Shown: one piece after another, positions 28,531-37,106 of the stretch
Layout of the letters: each line of letters begins with the position of its first letter
Position numbering within the stretch: the stretch's first letter is position 1
NCBI RefSeq assembly: GCF_000016325.1
Contig: NC_009436.1
Span: 3,658,001-3,722,000 of the forward strand
DNA length: 64,000 nt
From: Enterobacter sp. 638
GTDB taxonomy: Bacteria; Pseudomonadota; Gammaproteobacteria; Enterobacterales; Enterobacteriaceae
Reading direction: 5' to 3'
Translations under genes and position numbers: made by a program
The notes under the pieces: generated by a model
Told to the model about the DNA's origin: nothing
Databases searched by the model: none
The model's input: only the letters and a program-made list of their open reading frames with translations

Positions 28531-29244
28531 TTGGTTATTGGACCGTTTATCAACGCCGGAGCGGTGTTGCTGGGTGGCGTCCTGGGCGCCGTTTTAAGCC
28601 AGCGATTACCGGAGCGTATTCGCTCATCCATGCCCTCCATTTTTGGTCTGGCCTCGCTGGGCATCGGCGTTTTGCTGGTGATCAAATGCGCTAACCTGCC
28701 GGTGATGGTCCTGGCAACGCTGCTGGGCGCACTGGTTGGCGAATTTTGCTATCTGGAAAAAGGGATTAGCGGTGCGGTAGGTAAAGCCAAAAATCTGATA
28801 TCCCGCCCGGGCAAAGCCAAGAACGACTCCCACGAGACGTTTATTCAAAATTACGTGGCGATCATTATTCTGTTTTGCGCCAGCGGAACGGGGATTTTTG
28901 GCTCCATGCAAGAGGGAATGACCGGCGACCCCAGTATTTTGATTGCTAAGGCGTTTCTTGATTTCTTCACCGCGACCATTTTCGCCACGACGCTCGGCAT
29001 TGCGGTTGCCGCAATTTGTGTCCCGATGCTGGCCATTCAGCTTGCTCTCGCCAGCTGTGCCACGTTGATTTTGCCGTTTACTACGTCGGCGATGATGGCG
29101 GACTTTACCGCAGTTGGAGGCTTGCTGCTGCTGGCAACCGGTTTGCGCATCTGCGGGATTAAGATGTTTGCGGTGGTGAATATGCTGCCCGCGCTGATAC
29201 TCGCCATGCCGCTTTCCGCCCTCTGGACCCACTTTTTCGCTTAA
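28531..29244 (+). CDS. yqgA: YqgA, DUF554 membrane protein
   Basis: A 237-residue inner-membrane protein of the DUF554/YqgA family with about seven hydrophobic helices, close in length to E. coli YqgA (235). Conserved parts are VIGPFINAGAVLLGGVLG and ASGTGIFGSMQEGMTGDPSIL. The start is TTG at 28531 with GGGAG six bases upstream; no in-frame ATG lies nearby. Function is not established. Confidence 0.92.
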   Translation: MVIGPFINAGAVLLGGVLGAVLSQRLPERIRSSMPSIFGLASLGIGVLLVIKCANLPVMVLATLLGALVGEFCYLEKGISGAVGKAKNLISRPGKAKNDSHETFIQNYVAIIILFCASGTGIFGSMQEGMTGDPSILIAKAFLDFFTATIFATTLGIAVAAICVPMLAIQLALASCATLILPFTTSAMMADFTAVGGLLLLATGLRICGIKMFAVVNMLPALILAMPLSALWTHFFA

Positions 29245-29300
29245 GCGGTCAACAAACTGGTGAGAGAGTGTGCAGTCTGTAGCGGAAATGACAAATTTCG

Positions 29301-29329
29301 TTGACGAAAAGAGGCGAATCGGGTTTAAT
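29301..29329 (+). promoter_or_regulatory. Promoter of tRNA-Phe
   Basis: TTGACG (29301-29306) and TTTAAT (29324-29329) are separated by exactly 17 bp and followed by a GC-rich discriminator (GCGCCCCG), as expected of a stringently controlled stable-RNA promoter. The tRNA starts 11 bases after the -10 box. Confidence 0.85.
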
Positions 29330-29339
29330 GCGCCCCGTT

Positions 29340-29415
29340 GCCCGGATAGCTCAGTCGGTAGAGCAGGGGATTGAAAATCCCCGTGTCCTTGGTTCGATTC
29401 CGAGTCCGGGCACCA
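29340..29415 (+). tRNA. pheV: tRNA-Phe (anticodon GAA)
   Basis: A 76-nt cloverleaf. The acceptor arm is GCCCGGA paired with TCCGGGC, the D-arm holds AGCTCAGTCGGTAGAGC, and the anticodon stem-loop GGGGATTGAAAATCCCC presents GAA. The T-arm is GGTTCGATTCC and CCA is encoded at 29413-29415. The position after yqgA corresponds to E. coli pheV, a common island integration site. I find no second copy of the tRNA 3' end within the window. Confidence 0.98.
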
Positions 29416-29426
29416 CTATTTAGAAG

Positions 29427-29450
29427 AACCCGCCTATGGCGGGTTTTTTG
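29427..29450 (+). terminator. Terminator after tRNA-Phe
   Basis: AACCCGCC (29427-29434) pairs with GGCGGGTT (29438-29445) across TAT, then a T-run to 29449. A classical intrinsic terminator 12 bases after the tRNA. Confidence 0.95.
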
Positions 29451-29617
29451 CTTTCTGGGGTTCCGGTAGATTTCTGGTCTTGTCGACCACTGACTTCATC
29501 ACCCTGCCTTTCCCGCCAGCCACAAAGCCTGTGTCTACAGATCTTCACACTCTCCATAAACACTGTTTCCTTCATGAATACTGGCAAGATAACTGTGTCT
29601 GATCGCCTGTGCGTCAC

Positions 29618-29878
29618 TCAGGTATCCGTTGTTTTTCGCGTGGCAAAATAATGCGCTGGCGTGCTGCCCATTGTTTTTTTGAACATGGTGATAAACGTGT
29701 TAACCGACTCATAGCCCAGATTAGCCGCCACGTTTTGCACCGATACCCCACTCGCCAGCTCACGAAGCGCAATGATCAAATGCAGCTGCTGACGCCATCG
29801 CCCAAAAGTCAGGCCGGTCTCACGCAGCATCAAACGTGCTAATGAACGTTCGCTGAGCGCTAGCCGCTTCGCCCTGGC
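29618..29878 (-). pseudogene. AraC-family regulator, C-terminal remnant
   Basis: Only the DNA-binding end remains: LALSERSLARLMLRETGLTF, GRWRQQLHLIIALRELASG, then NVAANLGYESVNTFITMFKK and the typical ending FATRKTTDT. The reading frame stays open upstream to 30034, but homology stops at about 29878, where the sequence becomes the start of a HlyD-family remnant on the other strand. The N-terminal effector domain and its promoter are missing. Confidence 0.8.
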
Positions 29879-30226
29879 AACTATGCGACAGCGGGAGAGA
29901 CAAAAGTCGCCATTATCGATGCGAAGAGTTTCTGGGTGGTGGGCTATTTTGAGGAGACCAAGCTGCGACATATCCACGTTGGGAACACCGCGCAGATTTC
30001 GCTGATGGGATTTGATCCGATCATCACGGGGCATGTGGAGAGTATCGGACGGGGGATCGGTGACAGCAATGACGAGACCGGTGGGCTGGGACTGCCGGAG
30101 GTTAATCCCACGTTTAACTGGGTACGCCTGGCGCAGCGAGTGCCTGTACGTATTCAGTTAGATGCGTTACCTGAGGGGATTGTGTTAGTGGCAGGATTAT
30201 CTGCGAGCGTTTCCATCATGCCTTAA
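29870..30226 (+). pseudogene. HlyD/EmrA-family membrane fusion protein, C-terminal remnant
   Basis: Reading from about 29873, the frame gives PGNYATAGETKVAIIDAKSF, then GYFEETKLRHIHVGNTAQIS, SIGRGIGDSNDETGGLGLPE and WVRLAQRVPVRIQLD, ending at 30226. This is the beta-barrel end of a periplasmic adaptor of the HlyD family. The membrane helix and coiled-coil part are gone. The junction with the AraC remnant lies within about ten bases of 29875. Together they look like a divergently transcribed pair whose shared promoter and 5' halves were deleted in one event. Confidence 0.8.
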
Positions 30227-30250
30227 GAGTGCTCATCAACGGGCAGCAAA

Positions 30251-31096
30251 TCACTCTCCGCACTCCGGCAATTTCTTCGCCAACAGCTGCGGCCAGATGG
30301 CGGCCCAATCCGAACCATGCGCCATGTTGCTGACCACTTCAACCTCACTACAATGCCCGCCGACTGCACGCTGAAAGCGTTGCGCGACCTCAGGCGTCAC
30401 GGTTTTATCGGCATCGCCGCTAAAGTGGAGTTGTGGCATTTTTTGGAGGGCAGAAGCGCTGTCGATGGCGCTGACGGCATCGGGCATCGCGCTCACATGA
30501 TGCGTTGCATTCACATACGCCACGTCCAAATTTCCCGCCACGGTGCGTAACGAACGAACATCGGTACGGCGTTCAGCCAGTATGGCGGCAATATTGCCGC
30601 CGCCGGAATACCCGATCAGTTCAAGCTTCACGCCGGGATATTGCTTCACAAAGTGATTGAGTACGTCATTCATGGCATCAATGACTGAGGGTGAAAACCG
30701 ATCCTTTGTCCACACGCTCGTTTCGCAATGGGCAGGTAACGGCGGACCGATAAACTGGCAGGGGCGCGCAATATACAGCACGTTTTGATTTTTATCCGCA
30801 GCGGCCAGCGCTAATCCGATCGGATTTCGTGGCGTGGGGTCATCTGAAGGCTGCGTGCGACTCTTCCATGCAAATCCATCGCCCTCGATATAGACACGCA
30901 GTAAATGAGCCGGAGGGGTAATGCGGGACCAGGAAGCAATCAAAAATGTTTTTGTTTGGATGTCATTTCTGCTCAGCCCGGAATGCTGAGCAATATCTTT
31001 TGCGGCAATGCGCGAATCTTCAGAAACACAGCCCGCTAATAAAAAAGATAAACTAATCAATAAGCCGCCGAAGAATATATCATGTTTTATTCTCAT
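30251..31096 (-). CDS. Alpha/beta-hydrolase lipoprotein
   Basis: About 281 residues from the ATG at 31096 (MRIKHDIFFGG); the frame is open to 31129. The signal peptide ends in the lipobox LLAGC, so it is a lipoprotein. The alpha/beta-hydrolase nucleophile motif is GYSGGG, a candidate acid is in HFSGDADKTVTP, and the catalytic His is in NMAHGSDWA near the C terminus. The substrate is unknown. It is transcribed away from the autotransporter gene across an AT-rich spacer. Confidence 0.8.
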   Translation of the reverse strand: MRIKHDIFFGGLLISLSFLLAGCVSEDSRIAAKDIAQHSGLSRNDIQTKTFLIASWSRITPPAHLLRVYIEGDGFAWKSRTQPSDDPTPRNPIGLALAAADKNQNVLYIARPCQFIGPPLPAHCETSVWTKDRFSPSVIDAMNDVLNHFVKQYPGVKLELIGYSGGGNIAAILAERRTDVRSLRTVAGNLDVAYVNATHHVSAMPDAVSAIDSASALQKMPQLHFSGDADKTVTPEVAQRFQRAVGGHCSEVEVVSNMAHGSDWAAIWPQLLAKKLPECGE

Positions 31097-31286
31097 ACCC
31101 TGAATTACCTTAAGCCAAATCAATAACATTATAAAAAATGTGGAATTATTTCACCAAGAAATAATTAAGCAAAACTTATTGTTTTTTGCAACAAACTGTA
31201 TATTCTCCGCCCGAATAATATCGGATTAATCCGAAGATTATCTCATTTGCATTTTTACAACTATCGCAACCTTGTGACGGCTCACC

Positions 31287-34205
31287 ATGAAAAAAAAATA
31301 TCTCAGCCAGCTGATCTCCTTGCTGGTAGCTTCGACGGCAGCACAGGGGCTGCTGACCACCCATGCTTTAGCAGTTTCTGGTACAGTTATCGACTCAGCA
31401 TTCACCAGCATTAATGTTGTCGGCACAAATGACTCGCTGCATATCACCGACACGGGCTCGATTACTGGCGCGCCGACCACAGCATTAACCGTGGAACAGA
31501 ATGCCACATTAGCCACGCTGCTTAATGATGGCACCATCAGTGATGACGGTACTAACGGTAATAATTATGACGTTAACATCGTTCAGATTAATGGCGCGGT
31601 AACGACATTCGAAAATACCGGGACTATCTCGAGCATTAATCAGTATCACTACGGCAGCATAGTCGCAGTAGGCGCATCAGGTGAAATTGATAATTTCACG
31701 AATAGCGGCACGATTAAAAACGCGCCTGATAATTTTAATCCAGGCATGAATAATACCGGTGCTGTCGCGAATATTGGTTATATTAAAACGCTGACTAACA
31801 CTGCTGATGGTAAGATCACCGGATATACTGGCATCAACAACCAGGGCAGAATAGATACGTTATTAAATGCAGGCGTGATTACCTCCGACACGGGTAATTA
31901 TGGGATGATGATGGGAGATAATGCCGCCATTTATAATAATATGAATAGCAGCATTGGCACATTGCATAATACCGGAACCATCCAGTCCATTTCCCGTTAT
32001 AGTTATGATGGTGGCGGAATCTTTAACTTTGGTACGATTGATACCCTTATCAATGATGATAAAATCATTGGGGGTTCATTCGGTATTCAAAACTATGGTG
32101 TGATTGGTACTCTTGAGAACAACGGTAAGATTACCGCCACTAACTTTGGTATTTATGCAAGCACCTCTAATACAACCTCTATTGGCACGATAGCTAATAA
32201 TGGTGAAATCAGCGGGGCGAACTACGGAATTTTAATTTCGAGTTATGACCAAAGTCTGGAAACAAATATTATCAACAATGGGTTACTGAGCGGTAAGGAA
32301 GATGCGCTTTATCTCAGCGACAACAACTCATCTTCCCTTGGTAATGTTACGTTAACCAACAGCGGTGTGGTTGCGGGTAATATTAATGCCAATAACACTT
32401 CACCGTTAAAAATTAATGGTGGAACCACCACCATGGGCACATTGACCGGCCTGAACGGCATTGGGACCATTACCAGTACCCGCTCTAACGTGGAATTTGG
32501 TACCGGCTCACTGCTGCTTAACGACAATGTCGTCGCCAGCACGGTTGTCAACAATGCTGCGTCATTGCAGGTGAATAACAGTATTACTGTGACGGGCGAT
32601 TACCATCAGAAAGCCGCTGCCACGCTTACTTCGGGTATCTCTGATGTTGCGATTTCCAGGACCGATCTGATGGCCGAAACCGGCTATGGTCGCCTGAATG
32701 TCAGCGGCAACGCCACGTTTGATCAAGGTTCCAGCGTCAATCTGATACGCACAGGAAATACCTATAAATTCGCGGAAGGTCAGCGCTATGTGGTGGTGAA
32801 TGCCACGGGTGCAGAGACGAATTACAACGCGGATAAACTGAAGTATAAAGCCATCGGCTACCGTGGTGCGGTACAAGGTTCTGTCTTCGATGATGGCGAG
32901 AATAAAGCGCTGGTCTTAACCGTCGGTGCTGAGCAGACAGTGACTCCGCCAGTTGTGACATCTCCAGTTGTCACTGCACCGGGAGTCACACCGCCTGTCG
33001 TGACAGCTCCGGTCATCACACCACCGGTTGCGACACCTCCGACGCAGCCAACTCAGCCGGATCGCGGTTTGGCCACGATTCCAAGCGCTACCGCATCACT
33101 CGGCGGTCTGGGGAACTACACCGGGATTGCATCTCCGCAATTACTGGAGCTTTTCAACGCCTCGCTGGCGATTGACAGCAAAAGTGAAGCGAACCGCGTA
33201 GGTGAGAGTTTGTCACCGGGTCAAAACATCAACACCAGTTCAGCCGCTGCGGTGGCAACGTCGACCGCTCAGGCCGTGGTGGGTGCGCACATTGATGCAG
33301 TCCGTAATCCAGCCAACTCCGGTACCAGCGGCGTGGCGACGGGTGATGACTACGCCAGCAACTGGATTGTCTGGGGTCAACCGTTCGGCGGATATGCGCG
33401 TCAGGACAGCACGGTTGAAGTGAGTGGTTACAGCGCGAAGTTTGGCGGCCTGATCATGGGTGCAGATCGTTCGCTGGGCGACGACTGGCGTTTGGGTGCG
33501 GCGGTGAACTACAGCAATACGTCTGTTCACGGTAAAGGAAACCTGAACGGAAATACGTCGACGGCTGATAACTACGGCGTCATCGGTTACGCCGGCTTCA
33601 CGGGCGATCCGTGGTATCTGAACTTGTCGGCGGGTGTGAACCGTCAGAACTATACCTCCGTTCGTCGCGCGGATTTCACCGGTTTCTCCGGCGCTGCGCA
33701 GGGTAAATTCAACGGTCAATCGGTCACGCTGCAGACTGAATTCGGCTATCCGCTGACGCTGCAAGCTGGCGTGGTTCTGACACCGCTTGCCAGCCTGACT
33801 TACGGCTATCAGCACGTTGATGGATATAAAGAGACGGGTGGAAACGGTATGGCGCTGGATGTGGGCAGCAGCCATGCGCAGTCCGTCGTGAGCGATATCG
33901 GTGCGCGCATCGAGAAAACCTTCGCGACCGGTCTTGGCAATCTGACGCCATTCGCCCAGGTGACGTGGTTGCATCAGTACGATGATCGCCAGGTCAGCAG
34001 CCGCGCGTCCTACGCCGCTGATACGGTTGGTGAAACCAGCTTTACGACCAAAGGCGCATCGCCAGTGGAAGACATGGCTGGCGTCGCGATCGGCAGCACG
34101 CTGTATGAAGCGAACGAGCTGAACCTCGACGCTCGCTACGATCTGCAAGCGGGAGAGCGCTATCAGGCGCATACCTTCAGCCTGCGTCTGCGCAAAATGT
34201 TCTAA
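31287..34205 (+). CDS. Autotransporter (type Va) with glycine/asparagine-rich passenger
   Basis: A 972-residue autotransporter. The signal peptide is MKKKYLSQLISLLVASTAAQ... with cleavage near HALA/VSG. The passenger (~30-540) has repeated T-L-x-N-x-G-x-I-T turns (GTIETLxNNGxIT-like), typical of a beta-helix. A Pro/Thr-rich linker (residues ~551-591) is followed by an alpha-helical linker and a 12-strand autotransporter barrel from ~692 to the terminal LRLRKMF. The passenger DNA is clearly more AT-rich than the barrel DNA. It has its own terminator. No protease or RGD motif is obvious; an adhesin role is inference. Confidence 0.9.
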   Translation: MKKKYLSQLISLLVASTAAQGLLTTHALAVSGTVIDSAFTSINVVGTNDSLHITDTGSITGAPTTALTVEQNATLATLLNDGTISDDGTNGNNYDVNIVQINGAVTTFENTGTISSINQYHYGSIVAVGASGEIDNFTNSGTIKNAPDNFNPGMNNTGAVANIGYIKTLTNTADGKITGYTGINNQGRIDTLLNAGVITSDTGNYGMMMGDNAAIYNNMNSSIGTLHNTGTIQSISRYSYDGGGIFNFGTIDTLINDDKIIGGSFGIQNYGVIGTLENNGKITATNFGIYASTSNTTSIGTIANNGEISGANYGILISSYDQSLETNIINNGLLSGKEDALYLSDNNSSSLGNVTLTNSGVVAGNINANNTSPLKINGGTTTMGTLTGLNGIGTITSTRSNVEFGTGSLLLNDNVVASTVVNNAASLQVNNSITVTGDYHQKAAATLTSGISDVAISRTDLMAETGYGRLNVSGNATFDQGSSVNLIRTGNTYKFAEGQRYVVVNATGAETNYNADKLKYKAIGYRGAVQGSVFDDGENKALVLTVGAEQTVTPPVVTSPVVTAPGVTPPVVTAPVITPPVATPPTQPTQPDRGLATIPSATASLGGLGNYTGIASPQLLELFNASLAIDSKSEANRVGESLSPGQNINTSSAAAVATSTAQAVVGAHIDAVRNPANSGTSGVATGDDYASNWIVWGQPFGGYARQDSTVEVSGYSAKFGGLIMGADRSLGDDWRLGAAVNYSNTSVHGKGNLNGNTSTADNYGVIGYAGFTGDPWYLNLSAGVNRQNYTSVRRADFTGFSGAAQGKFNGQSVTLQTEFGYPLTLQAGVVLTPLASLTYGYQHVDGYKETGGNGMALDVGSSHAQSVVSDIGARIEKTFATGLGNLTPFAQVTWLHQYDDRQVSSRASYAADTVGETSFTTKGASPVEDMAGVAIGSTLYEANELNLDARYDLQAGERYQAHTFSLRLRKMF

Positions 34206-34221
34206 GTCATATGATGAATAA

Positions 34222-34251
34222 ACGGGGCCTGAAAAGGGCCCCGTTTTTTTT
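34222..34251 (+). terminator. Terminator after the first autotransporter
   Basis: ACGGGGCC (34222-34229) pairs with GGCCCCGT (34237-34244), followed by a run of T. A strong intrinsic terminator. Confidence 0.92.
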
Positions 34252-34322
34252 ATGTACTGCAAAAGATTGAGTTTTTCAGTTAGCGGGTCGATAGTTATCG
34301 TTTTTCTCATACGAAAAACGAT

Positions 34323-34943
34323 ATGAACGCTTCAGCTCTCAATCCTTATTTAAAAATCGGCACGCTGCTCTTGCTCGTCATTCTGGTTTATACGGGAATG
34401 CTCACCGGCGACAGAGCCACCTGGCTGATGGAAGTCACGCCGGTCATTATCATTGTGCCGCTTCTGCTCGCAACCCATCGACGCTATCCGCTCACGCCCC
34501 TGCTCTATACACTCATTTTCTTTCACGCGATCATTTTGATGGTTGGCGGCATGTACACCTACGCCAAAGTACCGATCGGTTTTGAGGTTCAGGAGATGTT
34601 TAATCTGAGCCGAAATCCGTACGACAAGCTGGGACACTTCTTCCAGGGTCTGGTGCCTGCGCTGGCGGCTCGCGAGATCCTGCTGCGAGGCGGCTATGTT
34701 AATGGCCGCAAAATGACGGGGTTTCTGGTGTGCTGTATTGCCCTGGCGATCAGCGCCACGTATGAGCTGATTGAATGGTGGGCGGCACTTGCCATGGGGC
34801 AAGGCGCGGATGATTTCCTCGGTACGCAGGGTGACCCGTGGGATACGCAATCAGATATGTTCTGCGCCCTGCTCGGCGCGCTGACCACCGTGCTGCTGCT
34901 TAGCAGATATCACCAGCGACAACTGGCGCGCCTTCCCGGCTGA
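34323..34943 (+). CDS. YjdF-like DUF2238 inner-membrane protein
   Basis: A 206-residue protein with about six hydrophobic helices. It matches the DUF2238/YjdF family, with SRNPYDKLGHFFQGLVPAL, ATYELIEWWAALAMGQGADD and FLGTQGDPWDTQSDMFCAL. Function unknown. An AAGCCGC/GCGGCTT hairpin (34957-34976) follows the stop without a T-run. Confidence 0.85.
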   Translation: MNASALNPYLKIGTLLLLVILVYTGMLTGDRATWLMEVTPVIIIVPLLLATHRRYPLTPLLYTLIFFHAIILMVGGMYTYAKVPIGFEVQEMFNLSRNPYDKLGHFFQGLVPALAAREILLRGGYVNGRKMTGFLVCCIALAISATYELIEWWAALAMGQGADDFLGTQGDPWDTQSDMFCALLGALTTVLLLSRYHQRQLARLPG

Positions 34944-35022
34944 CACCGCGACGCACAAGCCGCTTCACGGCGGCTTGGTATTTATTGTCAGCAACGTTAC
35001 GTTATTCAAGCCGAAAGTCGTT

Positions 35023-35811
35023 TTAAACAACGCCAGAAATAAGATGCACTGGCTGAAGCGGCTTGCGCAGCGGCTGATTATGTAATCGCGCATACCGGGG
35101 TTCTTGTTGTGCCGCTGGTGATAAAAACACAGTATTATTTTTAATGCTCAGGTGACCGTTATCAAAAAGCTTATGTAAATCGGCCGTTAAAACAATACCG
35201 TTCTCAAGCGTATAATTGACCTTAGTGGCATGACTGATAATGTGGCAAGCTTCCAGCGCCAGCGTGCAACCGGTAATTGCGCACTTATTTTCCCAGTTCA
35301 CCAGGATCTTTTTACGGAATACTTCCTGCCCGCGGCGGACTTTAACCATTTGCATACCATCTTCACGAAACGCGGCGGGCTCAGCATACTGTTCCGTCAC
35401 TTCAAGCAACTCACTCAGAATCGAAACCACAGGGTGTGCAAGCGGAGCCTGGAACGTCGCCCCCTGACGGCAGAAATGCTGTTTAAAAATACCGAGGCGT
35501 TTGTCCCCGTAAATGTCGGGTAGCTGTGCATTGAGGATCGTCTCATCGAGCCGAATAAAGCCTTCACCGGGGGTAATATTGTTTAATTCAAATCTGAGAG
35601 GATAAATGCTGGCCGGTTCCTTATAATGCCCTACGATCTCGTAGAGACCGCAAAGCTTATACTCCTCCTGTCCCTCAGGATGTTGAATCACAAAAACACA
35701 ATCGCCCTTTTTAACGCGATGCCATGTCGACTCGCGCCCGACTCCATAGCCCTTTTCAAACTCAAAATCATTTCTATTTGCCGGGCCGTGGTAAGCGTAA
35801 AAATAATTCAT
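35023..35811 (-). CDS. Predicted EVE-like/HNH endonuclease
   Basis: A 262-residue protein. The N-terminal half (MNYFYAYHGPANRNDFEFEK, then VKKGDCVFVIQHPEGQEEYK and LCGLYEIVGHYKEP) looks like an EVE/PUA-type base-reading domain. The C-terminal half is an HNH_2 nuclease: CAITGCTLALEACHIISHA, then N-G-I-V-L and LHKLFDNGHLSI. This pairing is known in modification-dependent type IV restriction enzymes such as VcaM4I. The start at 35811 has a GGGA ribosome site; the frame is open to 35931, which would run into the nrsF gene end. No methylase gene is adjacent, which fits a modification-dependent enzyme. Confidence 0.75.
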   Translation of the reverse strand: MNYFYAYHGPANRNDFEFEKGYGVGRESTWHRVKKGDCVFVIQHPEGQEEYKLCGLYEIVGHYKEPASIYPLRFELNNITPGEGFIRLDETILNAQLPDIYGDKRLGIFKQHFCRQGATFQAPLAHPVVSILSELLEVTEQYAEPAAFREDGMQMVKVRRGQEVFRKKILVNWENKCAITGCTLALEACHIISHATKVNYTLENGIVLTADLHKLFDNGHLSIKNNTVFLSPAAQQEPRYARLHNQPLRKPLQPVHLISGVV

Positions 35812-35912
35812 ACTCAAATCCCTATTATTTATAATAACAATAGTATCGGCAGCATTATTTATATATTTAGGATCTGAGCTTAAGACGGCGTTATCAGCGA
35901 ACGTGGAGGTAT

Positions 35913-36539
35913 TTAACGAATCATTACCCATCTCCAGCCCAAAAGGACAGTGAAAGCCACGATGGTGATGATCGCCGCAATATGTAATGCAAAGTCCAGC
36001 GGATGTACCTCAATCGGATGGCAAAACGACAGCAGCGTCAGCGCCATAAAAGCGACGCCCGCGCCCGCTGTTGCCAGGCTGCGCAGCGGATGCAATGAGC
36101 GGGTGCGGCGCAAATAGCCAATCACCAGCACAATCATCGGGGTGCTGACCACCAGCATAAAGGTGTAACAGCTCGCCTCTGCATGAGGGTTCACGGGTGA
36201 TGCCTGACTTAAACTGAACATCACACATCCCAGCCACAGCACCAGCAATGGCGCAAACCAGCGCCAACTCAAAGGCCGTCGCCCGGCAATACTGATTAAA
36301 AAAGCGTTACCCGTCGCCATCATCCCGATGATGAAAGTCAGCGACAGTTGCAATGTGGCTACCAGCGATCCGGACTGGCTCCAGTCGGTCGCCACGCGTT
36401 GCACCAGCAGGCTGGTTAACCACCCACACGGCAGCGCCATCAGCGTCCACGCCAGCACGCGCCAACCTGTGTGCCAGGGTCGCTTAACCGGCAGCGCTTG
36501 CTGGCTTAATTTTTCGATAAACAATTCATGATTGGTCAT
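35913..36539 (-). CDS. NrsF-type anti-sigma factor (DUF1109)
   Basis: A 208-residue membrane protein with about six helices and a short cytoplasmic N terminus (MTNHELFIEKLSQQALPVKR), as in the DUF1109/NrsF family that restrains SigF-type ECF sigma factors. Two Cys residues in or near membrane segments (ASCYTFML and LSFCHPIEV) are candidates for redox sensing, as described for NrsF of Caulobacter; that role here is inference. Its start overlaps the sigma gene by 14 bp, so the two are coupled. Confidence 0.85.
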   Translation of the reverse strand: MTNHELFIEKLSQQALPVKRPWHTGWRVLAWTLMALPCGWLTSLLVQRVATDWSQSGSLVATLQLSLTFIIGMMATGNAFLISIAGRRPLSWRWFAPLLVLWLGCVMFSLSQASPVNPHAEASCYTFMLVVSTPMIVLVIGYLRRTRSLHPLRSLATAGAGVAFMALTLLSFCHPIEVHPLDFALHIAAIITIVAFTVLLGWRWVMIR

Positions 36540-37101
36540 GATTCGCTCCCATCCGGCGAAGATTCGTTAATGCTCTGTGTAATAAAGATTTCACGGCTGA
36601 GAGGCTCAGGTTATGGCGCTTAGCGGCCTCGGCGAGCGTCATTTCCTCGAGATGGATATGCTGCACAATCTGACGCTGACGAGAAGGCAGCCGGTCTAAT
36701 ATGCGCGACAGCTCTTCCTGAATGTCCTGATGTTCTGAATCATCCCGCGCAGCATATTCCGATAACGAGGCATCGGCTGTCGTTTCCCGTCGCTGAGAGC
36801 GTCCGCGATGGCGAAGCGCATCGATCGCTCGGGCCTGCGAAATCGCCATCAGCCACGGCAAAAAAGGACAGGCGGGGTCGTAGGTATGGCGCACCCGATG
36901 GACCGTCAAAAGGACATCCTGAATGACATCTTCGACCAACACCGGATCGGACACCTGTTTGCGCACTATCGCCCGGATCGCCGGAACGATGGCGCGCAGT
37001 AGCTGCGTATACGCGTCACGATCCCCCGCCTGGGCTTTTACCATCAGCGCGGGCCATGCTTCGCGCGGCGCAAAAACGTTATCCATATTTCGCCATGACA
37101 T
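36526..37101 (-). CDS. ECF-family RNA polymerase sigma factor (SigF-like)
   Basis: A 191-residue sigma-70 family protein with region 2 (VEDVIQDVLLTVHRVRHTYD, then FLPWLMAISQARAIDALRHR) and region 4 (LPSRQRQIVQHIHLEEMTLA, EAAKRHNLSLSAVKSLLHRA). There is no region 1 or 3, as in ECF factors. The ATG at 37101 follows GAGGTAA; Met6 is a less likely alternative. It lies 5 bp after the DsbD-like gene and overlaps the anti-sigma gene. It probably activates its own operon, headed by the peroxiredoxin. Confidence 0.9.
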   Translation of the reverse strand: MSWRNMDNVFAPREAWPALMVKAQAGDRDAYTQLLRAIVPAIRAIVRKQVSDPVLVEDVIQDVLLTVHRVRHTYDPACPFLPWLMAISQARAIDALRHRGRSQRRETTADASLSEYAARDDSEHQDIQEELSRILDRLPSRQRQIVQHIHLEEMTLAEAAKRHNLSLSAVKSLLHRALTNLRRMGANHDQS

Positions 37102-37106
37102 TTACC

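Noticed and set aside
29416..29617. Possible island attachment site after tRNA-Phe
   Set aside because: I found no second copy of the tRNA 3' end and no integrase in the window; only a terminator and unassigned sequence.
33240..34310. 356-codon open frame on the minus strand
   Set aside because: Antisense to the autotransporter barrel; no motifs and no plausible start region.
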